Assembly: GCA_946403085.1 (NCBI GenBank)
Contig: CAMIYM010000013.1
Location: forward strand, 1 to 64,000
DNA length: 64,000 nucleotides
Direction of reading: 5' to 3'
Origin: an uncultured Clostridia bacterium
Lineage (GTDB): Bacteria > Bacillota > Clostridia > Saccharofermentanales > Saccharofermentanaceae
The notes under the pieces were generated by a model. The model was not told the origin of the DNA, made no database searches, and saw only the letters and a list, made by a program, of their open reading frames with translations. The translations under genes and the position numbers were made by a program. The number at the start of each line of letters is the position of its first letter. Position 1 is the stretch's first letter. This document shows, piece after piece, positions 57,888-64,000 of the stretch.

Positions 57888-59378
57888 TTATCTGACCTCA
57901 GTCTTCATAGGCTTCATGTCGTAGTCTTTCGCGAAGTCCGACAGCTTTGACGGCACGCTGATATAAAGCCTGGGGCAATACTCGAATGCGTATTTCCCGA
58001 TCGAAGAACATGAATCAGGTATCTTTATGTAGCTTAGTTCGTCACAGCCGATGAACGCCTTTTCGCCAATGAAATCAACGTTATCGGGGATGCGTACGTA
58101 GTGCAGGTCCTCGCATGTGTTGAACGCGGAATTCTTGATCTGCCTGACCGAATCCGGAAGGATCACGACCGTTAAAAGATCGCAGTCCCTGAAGCAGTCC
58201 GCGCCTATCTCTGTGATGTGGCTGTCCGCCTCGAAAACAACGGTATGAAATCCCGTGATCCCCGCAGGGAGCTGCAGCGAGCCGCTTCCTGAGATATGGC
58301 ACACGCCGTCTCTCGTGATCTCGAATCTCGCACCATTATGGTTGTTTCCGCAATAACCTGCGACCGGCACGCCATGCCTCGTATCCGCGTCCATTATCCT
58401 GTGATCGTTCGAAAAAGACTCGAGCGGCAGCAGATAGTACTTTGTCGAATCGTTGTAGGTCGTTACGTCCTTTTCTTCCTGCAGGAATCTTGCCATGTCG
58501 TAAGTCGGATCGACGAAGCGCCACTTGCCTCCGAGATAGACTGCAGCCCATGCATGGTCAGCATAATCGCCGTGACCAGGTTTTCGCGTTGTAAGCTCTT
58601 TATAATCCGAGAACCCTATGCCGAACTCGACGACAGCAGGTATGCCCTGCGCCCTGCAGAGTGCGACGAACGCATTGCAGAAACCCTCGCAGATTGCCTT
58701 GCCGCTCCTTATGACTTCGATCGCGCTGTCCTGATAACCTGCAGCACTGGCCTTTACCTGGGCTTTGTCGTAAGCCATATCACTCGAGATGAACTTGTAG
58801 ATGCGGAAGACCTTCTCCCAGTCATCTGCCGCGCCTTTGACGATCCTCTCGGCATATCCCTTGATCACGGGATCATCTGCTTCGATGTCGTTCTGCGGCT
58901 CCAGGCACTCCTTCAAGGACTTATCATCTGTCCAGAGTTCCTTCGTCGTCCCGAGATTATATTCGTAATTCTCAGACCTCCAGAAATAAATGGCATTTCC
59001 GTTCCTGAAGATCAGATTGTCACCGTTATTTACGGTCATGCCGTAAGCTTCGTATGAGATGACTACGTTATAGAGCGTATCTTCGTCCATGAAGCCGATC
59101 AGATCGACATCAAAGTTTTTTCCGCCGGTCTGGAAGTTCTTCACCACACGCGAATTCTTAAGCTTTAAGAGCGTGACATCGTACTTTCTCTCAGCAGAAG
59201 ATTCGAAAACAAGACGTGAGCCTAAAGTGCGCATCAAAAGCGAAGAACCGTCAACTAAAGTCACCTCATAAGAAATAAAGGAAGCGGGCATAAATGCCCC
59301 CTTCCCTTGTACTTGAGGAAAAGATCCAAGGGTAAAAGAAGCGCAAAGCACTAATGACGCTATTACCCTCAAGATCAT
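57888..59378 (-). CDS. Secreted transglutaminase-like protein with BspA-type leucine-rich repeats
   Basis: 496 residues with a signal peptide ('IASLVLCASFTLGSFPQVQG'). Transglutaminase core at about 190-300 with the triad Cys ('GKAICEGFCNAFVALC'), His ('DYADHAWAAVYLGG') and Asp ('WRFVDPTYD'). Three to four LRR_5 repeats at about 390-470 ('EIGADCFRDCDLL', 'QIKNSAFNTCEDL', 'FIGEKAFIGCDEL'). All catalytic residues are present; it may act as a peptidase or cross-linker at the cell surface. It starts 3 bases after proS and 12 bases before the ABC ATPase gene, so all four are one transcript. Confidence 0.9.
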   Translation of the reverse strand: MILRVIASLVLCASFTLGSFPQVQGKGAFMPASFISYEVTLVDGSSLLMRTLGSRLVFESSAERKYDVTLLKLKNSRVVKNFQTGGKNFDVDLIGFMDEDTLYNVVISYEAYGMTVNNGDNLIFRNGNAIYFWRSENYEYNLGTTKELWTDDKSLKECLEPQNDIEADDPVIKGYAERIVKGAADDWEKVFRIYKFISSDMAYDKAQVKASAAGYQDSAIEVIRSGKAICEGFCNAFVALCRAQGIPAVVEFGIGFSDYKELTTRKPGHGDYADHAWAAVYLGGKWRFVDPTYDMARFLQEEKDVTTYNDSTKYYLLPLESFSNDHRIMDADTRHGVPVAGYCGNNHNGARFEITRDGVCHISGSGSLQLPAGITGFHTVVFEADSHITEIGADCFRDCDLLTVVILPDSVRQIKNSAFNTCEDLHYVRIPDNVDFIGEKAFIGCDELSYIKIPDSCSSIGKYAFEYCPRLYISVPSKLSDFAKDYDMKPMKTEVR

Positions 59379-59381
59379 TTA

Positions 59382-61076
59382 TCAGATCTCCTTAGCGAGC
59401 TTGATTGCCTCGTCTACAGTGATCTCAGATGCGTCCTTGGAATCTCTTCTCTTAACTTCAACGATTCCTTCGCCTGCTCTTCTTCCGACCGTGATACGGA
59501 GCGGGATACCGAGGAGGTCTGCATCCTTGAACTTAACGCCAGGACGTTCATTTCTATCATCAATCAAGACTTCGCATCCTGCCTTTGTAAGATCGTCGTA
59601 GATCTTGTTAGCGACAGTCATGAGTTCCTCGTCGTTAGCCTTTGTAGGAACAACGATTACCTTGTAAGGAGCAACGATAGAAGGCCAGATGATTCCGTCA
59701 TCATCGTGATACTGCTCGATGATGGCAGCAAGGACTCTTGATACGCCGATACCGTAGCAGCCCATTACCATGCTGTGCTCTTTGCCGTTGTTATCGAGAT
59801 ATACGCAGCCCAATGCATCAGAATACTTTGTGCCGAGCTTGAAGATGTGACCAACCTCAACGCCTCTTGCCATTCCGAGCTTGCCCTTGCCGCACTTGGG
59901 GCAGATATCGCCTGCCTTGGCATTAGTGATATCAGCGATCTTATCTGCTTCGAAATCTCTTCCGATATTAACGTTCTTGAAGTGATAGTCTGTCTCGCAT
60001 GCGCCGACTACGAAGTTCTTCATGCCTGCAACTTCAGGATCGACAACGATATCAACCTTCTGCTTGAGGTTAACAGGACCTGCAAATCCTACCTTCGCGC
60101 CTGTGATCATCTCGACATCAGCAAATGCTGCAAGCTCCATCTCTGTTGCATCATAGAGGTTGCCGAGCTTTGTCTCATTGATGTCTCTGTCACCTCTGCA
60201 CATAGCAGCAACGAACTTGCCGTCAATATTGTAGAGGATCGTCTTAACGAATGCATCAGGTCCGCAGTTCAGGTATCCGCAGAGCTCTTCGATAGTCTTA
60301 ACGTCAGGTGTGTGGATCTTCTCGATCTCGAGTTCCTCAGAGGTCTCAGGTGCAGGTCTTGTCCATCCGGCCTTCTCCTCATTTGCAGCATATCCGCACT
60401 CGTCGCAGAAGCAGATAGCATCTTCACCGACTTCGCTCTTTACCATGAACTCCTGTGAACCGGAACCGCCCATGGCACCCGAGTCAGCATCAACGATCGT
60501 GTAATCAAGTCCGAGTCTGTCGAAGATCGCTCTGTAAGCGTCGTACATCTTCTTGTAGGAGATATCAAGACCTGCCTCGTCAACGTCGAAAGAATAAGCA
60601 TCCTTCATGACGAACTCGCGCGCTCTGATAACGCCGAATCTCGGACGCTTCTCGTCTCTGTACTTATGCTGGATCTGGTAAAGCGTTACAGGGAGCTGCT
60701 TGTAAGATCTGATCGAATCTCTTACAGCTTCCGTGAAAGGCTCTTCGTGTGTCGGACCTAAGCAGAAAGATCTTCCGCCTCTGTCCGTAAGTCTGAACAT
60801 CTCAGGACCGAACTTCTCCCATCTGCCTGAACCCTGGTATGCCTCAGCAGGAAGAAGTGCCGGCATGATGAGCTCCTGTGCTCCTGCCTTGTCCATCTCT
60901 TCCCTGATAACTGCCTCGACCTTTCTGTAGGTGCGGTAGCCCATAGGCATGAATGAATAAACGCCTGATGCCATCTTGCGGATAAGGCCCGCTCTAAGCA
61001 TCAATCTGTGTGACGGAATCTCTGCATCTGCAGGTATTTCTCTCTGTGTAGCTAAAAAAAGTTCGGAAACTCTCAT
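59382..61076 (-). CDS. proS: Prolyl-tRNA synthetase (bacterial type)
   Basis: 564 residues, full-length. Class II motifs: '[20 protein letters not shown]' (motif 1 region), '[16 protein letters not shown]' (motif 2 region), and '[20 protein letters not shown]' (motif 3). The insertion editing domain (about 230-390) with '[20 protein letters not shown]' is present. A Cys-type '[15 protein letters not shown]' pair frames the insertion. Anticodon-binding domain at the end. No T-box leader is seen upstream. First gene of a transcript with the transglutaminase and ABC genes. Confidence 0.96.
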   Translation of the reverse strand: MRVSELFLATQREIPADAEIPSHRLMLRAGLIRKMASGVYSFMPMGYRTYRKVEAVIREEMDKAGAQELIMPALLPAEAYQGSGRWEKFGPEMFRLTDRGGRSFCLGPTHEEPFTEAVRDSIRSYKQLPVTLYQIQHKYRDEKRPRFGVIRAREFVMKDAYSFDVDEAGLDISYKKMYDAYRAIFDRLGLDYTIVDADSGAMGGSGSQEFMVKSEVGEDAICFCDECGYAANEEKAGWTRPAPETSEELEIEKIHTPDVKTIEELCGYLNCGPDAFVKTILYNIDGKFVAAMCRGDRDINETKLGNLYDATEMELAAFADVEMITGAKVGFAGPVNLKQKVDIVVDPEVAGMKNFVVGACETDYHFKNVNIGRDFEADKIADITNAKAGDICPKCGKGKLGMARGVEVGHIFKLGTKYSDALGCVYLDNNGKEHSMVMGCYGIGVSRVLAAIIEQYHDDDGIIWPSIVAPYKVIVVPTKANDEELMTVANKIYDDLTKAGCEVLIDDRNERPGVKFKDADLLGIPLRITVGRRAGEGIVEVKRRDSKDASEITVDEAIKLAKEI

Positions 61077-61610
61077 ACTCTGCTCCCTATATTATTAAAA
61101 TATTACGGGTGTAAGTATATACGAGAGGGTTGTTTTTTGCAATTTGTGTGAGGTGGGAGTTTTTCGGGCGGCTCGAAAACCTGGTCTTGTTTTCGGGCGG
61201 CTCGAAAACCGGGACTTGTTTTCGGGCCAGTGCAAAAATGGTGCCAATTTGGGCGTGATTTAGCACCATAATGAGCAATTTGGCCCTGAAATGCACGATT
61301 TGGTGCTAATTTGAGTGGATTCTGGCACCATTTTTGCACACCTGTCGCCAGGGTGGGTGGCATGAGGACACCAAGAAGATACCGTGGTGACGAAATGGTG
61401 ACGAAAGACCTCAGAATCGTCACCAAAACTGTCACCAAAGGTCCAAAATGCACGAAGTGGTGACGAAAACAAGCATTACCGTCACCATCTCGTCACCAGC
61501 CTATTTTTCGGGACAGGGAAAGTAAAAAACTGCCTCAAGATCGTCACCAGCCGGCTTTTCGGGACAAGAAAAAGAAAAAAGCTGCCTCAAGGAAGGCAGC
61601 TTATGTGGAT
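61077..61610. repeat. Repeat-rich intergenic region
   Basis: No gene. A 29-bp tandem repeat TTTTCGGGCGGCTCGAAAACC..G (about 61160-61220) has two full units and a third partial one. A 51-bp tandem duplication beginning CGTCACCAGCC occupies 61491-61541 and 61542-61592; the second copy supplies the terminator below. GTCACC/GGTGAC motifs recur in both orientations at 61380-61500. TTTGGCCCTGAAATGCACGATTTGG (61279-61303) resembles the 42.7-kb repeat. Confidence 0.75.
61577..61602 (-). terminator. Terminator of the 54-residue gene
   Basis: Minus strand AAGCTGCC-TTCCTTGA-GGCAGCTT followed by TTTTCTTTTTC, 9 bases after the stop. Confidence 0.9.
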
Positions 61611-61775
61611 TTATAGACCAAGTATTCCGATGAGGAAAACGACATCAAGGATACCGCAAACTACGAGGATCAATGCGCAGATGATCAAGATGCGTGCACG
61701 CTTTTTCTCAACATCGTGCTCGGTCGTTCCGTAGCTCGCTCTTCTGGCCGGTTTGCGGACACGTCCGTACGACAT
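61611..61775 (-). CDS. 54-residue single-helix membrane protein
   Basis: Not in the ORF track. ATG at 61775 with GGGGGTG upstream; a strong terminator follows the stop. An Arg-rich N-terminus ('MSYGRVRKPARRASYG') and an acidic-basic stretch precede one long hydrophobic segment ('ILIICALILVVCGILDVVFL'). The flanking signals make it a convincing gene. Not recognised. Confidence 0.8.
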   Translation of the reverse strand: MSYGRVRKPARRASYGTTEHDVEKKRARILIICALILVVCGILDVVFLIGILGL

Positions 61776-61976
61776 TTGATCACCCCCTCGATTGTTCTCC
61801 CTTGCAGGTGTCTAGATTATAGACGGATATAAAATTACATACCTTGCATAGTTGTGACAATCATTTAACATTTTTCGAAAAACGCTTTACTCAAAATCGA
61901 TTTTGCGGTAGAGGCTTTTGTTCTCCGCGGCTGTTAAGACAGCCGGAAATGTCGTGATCATAAGGGTTCTACGGTA

Positions 61977-64000
61977 TTATCCCTGCTTTTTCATACTCCT
62001 TCTTGCCATAAAGAATACGACGCCTGCTGAGCAGATAAGAATTGCAGCAGCAACAACTGTCATGGAGATCTCTTCACCTGTAGCGGGGATCGCGCTTGAA
62101 CCGGTTCCGTTGTCAGGCTTGTTATTAGGCTTGTTTGCAGGATCAGCAGGATCTTCGGGAACAGATGTGGGAGTCGCCGTAGGTGTTGATGTAGGTGTAG
62201 CGTTTGCGGGATCATCGGGATCAGGATCCGGTGTAACTATGGGCGTAGGCGAAGGTGTGACAGTACTCTTCTCCGTATTTGCCACATAGATATCAGTGCT
62301 GATCTTATCGGAAGATACGATCGTTACAGTGTAGCTCTTGCCTTCATACATGATCGAAGAAGGAAGCTTCGATGCAGCGTCTGCAAATGCAACGAAAACA
62401 GGTGTGTCATCGGCCTCATAGCCTTCAGGTGCTTTGCTCTCTACGAACATGTATACAGTCTCTCTCTTGAGGTCTGCAAAAGAGATCTTACCGTCATCAC
62501 CGCTCTTCTTTGTGGTGCCCGCGCCATTTGCAGAAGCAATGTTGGAATCTTCTGCAAACTTCATTTCAGTAAGAGTGAACTCTGCGCCGGAAAGAACGTC
62601 AGTGGTGCTGCCCTTCTTGTGCTTGATGATGTTGAGGATTCCATGACCTTCCTGTGATGAGGAGGAACCTGCACTCTCATAGACCACGCCGGACAATGTG
62701 CTTGTCGTCTCGGAAATGATCTTTCCGTTTGCAGAAAGCTGAGCTGTATTGCCGCTGTTGTCCGGAGTGAGCTGTGTTCCCGGAACGAGGTTCATAGCTG
62801 CCTCATATGTGATCTTGTAAGGCTTCCTGTCAGAAAGCGTAAATGTCATTGTCTTCGTCTCATTATCGAAAACAAATTCTTTATCCGTAGGCTTCTGGCC
62901 ATTGATGAGTACGGAATTAACATCGAGGTCATAAGAATCACTCATCTTGTCAACGAGAGTTAATGATTCAACTGTATCATCGAGGTCTAAGGATGCCGGA
63001 TTGATATTGATCTCGAAGTCGACAGTAGGAGCTCTGCCTTCTTCGTATTTTGAACCTTTTTTCAGATCTTCAGGCTTAATGTATCTAACGTCATTTTTGG
63101 CAGTTGCTTCAGGCTTACCATCATAGAAAAGCTTTGTGGAGTTCATGTAGATCTTTTCGCTATCTGTCTGCCTAATGACTTTTGTCTGATAGCTGAGCCA
63201 TGCGTCAGTATTTCCGGGTTTCTTAAGGTAATCCATAAGGACCTTGTTAAGAGTAAACTTCTTAACTGCTTTTCCTGTATCCGGATCGACCGCATCAGTA
63301 ACTGTGACAGCACCTTTGATCTCATTCTCGCTTCCGTCTCTTACGATAACGGAATCAATTACGAGCTCATTATTCACAGGGAGTTCATCAAGGATGTAAC
63401 CTGTCTCGAAAGTCTCACCTTCAAGGCTGTACAAAGCGATCTGCCAGCCGATAAGGCCGTTTGCGAAGTCATCTCTGTCAGGGTGGTTCCACTTATTCAT
63501 CCTTGCCCTGTAAGTTCTGATGTCAGCCCACTTGGTCATGCCGGTCTTATCTTCAGTGCTTGTAACCTTGGCCCTGTTGGAGATATGTCCGCGGTAATCT
63601 GTCGGATAGTAAACATCGCTGTTGCCATACTTTTCGACAAATGCCTGGGCAGTATCCTTATTAAAGAGTTCATCATGAACCTGGACTTTATACTTCACAT
63701 ATAAAGTCTGGCCGTTGCTCATCTGATTGAAAGTCATCTTTACGACACGGTTCTCATCAGTAAGAGCTGTACCTGCCGTAGTAGGCGCTGCTGTCTCGTC
63801 TATATATGAACCTGTATAAGGCTTTGTGCAAGCAGCATCGGTAAAGACCTGCGGCTTGCTGTAAAGGTACATGCCGGGCCACATCTCGTCATCGAGCAGG
63901 ACATTTGTGTTAGCGCCAGTAGATGTAACACTGATAACGCAATCGTATATATGCTTGCTCTCATCTGCAGCTGTAAACTTCTTGGTTACAGATACCTTGG
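61977..64000 (-). CDS. Cell-wall-anchored SpaA/Cna-type adhesin, 5' end beyond window (partial)
   Basis: At least 674 codons, open to the window edge; the track's Met at 63884 is internal. Repeated isopeptide-type beta domains ('YTGSYIDETAAP', 'FNKDTAQAFVEKYG', 'VDFEININPASLDLDD'), then a SpaA/Cna_B prealbumin domain ('GAEFTLTEMKFAEDS', 'RETVYMFVESKAPEGYEAD'), a Pro/Thr stalk, and a sorting signal 'IPATGE' followed by a hydrophobic helix and 'RRSMKKQG'. Exported, sortase-linked and probably fibrillar or pilin-like. No sortase gene is inside the window. Confidence 0.92.
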   Translation of the reverse strand, partial: KVSVTKKFTAADESKHIYDCVISVTSTGANTNVLLDDEMWPGMYLYSKPQVFTDAACTKPYTGSYIDETAAPTTAGTALTDENRVVKMTFNQMSNGQTLYVKYKVQVHDELFNKDTAQAFVEKYGNSDVYYPTDYRGHISNRAKVTSTEDKTGMTKWADIRTYRARMNKWNHPDRDDFANGLIGWQIALYSLEGETFETGYILDELPVNNELVIDSVIVRDGSENEIKGAVTVTDAVDPDTGKAVKKFTLNKVLMDYLKKPGNTDAWLSYQTKVIRQTDSEKIYMNSTKLFYDGKPEATAKNDVRYIKPEDLKKGSKYEEGRAPTVDFEININPASLDLDDTVESLTLVDKMSDSYDLDVNSVLINGQKPTDKEFVFDNETKTMTFTLSDRKPYKITYEAAMNLVPGTQLTPDNSGNTAQLSANGKIISETTSTLSGVVYESAGSSSSQEGHGILNIIKHKKGSTTDVLSGAEFTLTEMKFAEDSNIASANGAGTTKKSGDDGKISFADLKRETVYMFVESKAPEGYEADDTPVFVAFADAASKLPSSIMYEGKSYTVTIVSSDKISTDIYVANTEKSTVTPSPTPIVTPDPDPDDPANATPTSTPTATPTSVPEDPADPANKPNNKPDNGTGSSAIPATGEEISMTVVAAAILICSAGVVFFMARRSMKKQG

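Noticed and set aside
61160-61220. 29-bp repeat as a CRISPR array
   Set aside because: The units are directly adjacent without spacers and no cas genes are present.
61077-61300. T-box leader for proS
   Set aside because: The conserved T-box sequence and specifier-type hairpins are not visible.

Overview
The window looks like part of a chromosome of an anaerobic Clostridia-type Firmicute, perhaps Oscillospiraceae/Saccharofermentans-like. This is inferred from strong GGAGG-type ribosome-binding sites, an agr-type peptide quorum-sensing locus, a BlaI/BlaR1-type pair, a sortase-type wall anchor, a TPP riboswitch with a ThiT module, and a cobalamin-dependent methionine synthase whose activation domain is a separate gene. 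The standard code is used. No rRNA, tRNA or CRISPR array was seen. The left 8-32 kb looks by eye more AT-rich than the 35-61 kb part.

Layout. (1) 1-8.1 kb: most of a giant secreted RHS/YD-repeat protein with a CBM2-like domain, Pro/Thr linkers and three lectin-like repeats; its C-terminus is off the window. (2) 8.3-25.5 kb: a defence-type accessory island, all on the minus strand. It holds a DUF4926 mini-gene between direct repeats, four Schlafen/AlbA_2-type ATP-binding proteins (one truncated), an orphan winged-helix protein with a PD-(D/E)XK nuclease domain, a Gabija-like GajA/GajB pair, an IS3 orfA remnant, a decayed AbiH gene, a SEFIR-domain protein, and a DUF2806 gene beside a 41-aa basic peptide. 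(3) 25.8-31.5 kb: an agr-type locus (agrA, agrC, agrB broken by a frameshift, an unannotated 40-aa agrD), followed by a small secreted protein and a large solute-binding lipoprotein. A near-identical 29-bp palindromic repeat lies at 17.0 and 31.7 kb, bracketing this second half. (4) 31.9-35.3 kb: a BlaI/BlaR1-like pair with a lipoprotein, behind a promoter with two operator-like dyads.

(5) 35.5-42.5 kb: a FecCD-type ABC importer, probably for corrinoid, divergent from metF, the MetH activation-domain gene and metH. This is a coherent B12 and methionine module. (6) 42.8-46.2 kb: a five-gene operon (lipoprotein, DUF4026/DUF2314-like, tautomerase, nucleoside phosphorylase, small membrane protein). 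(7) 46.4-47.9 kb: a ThiT-aquaporin fusion protein behind a textbook TPP riboswitch, the most unusual single gene here. (8) 48-53.3 kb: a MATE transporter, a three-gene operon (acetyltransferase, M24 peptidase, alpha/beta-hydrolase lacking its usual serine) and an AraC regulator. (9) 53.8-61.1 kb: proS, a transglutaminase/LRR protein, and an ABC ATPase with a coiled-coil FtsX permease. (10) 61.6-64 kb: a 54-aa membrane peptide and the C-terminal part of a SpaA/Cna-like adhesin ending in IPATGE.

Related short intergenic repeats occur at 42.5, 53.5 and 61.2 kb. Family assignments come from motif recognition, not database searches.
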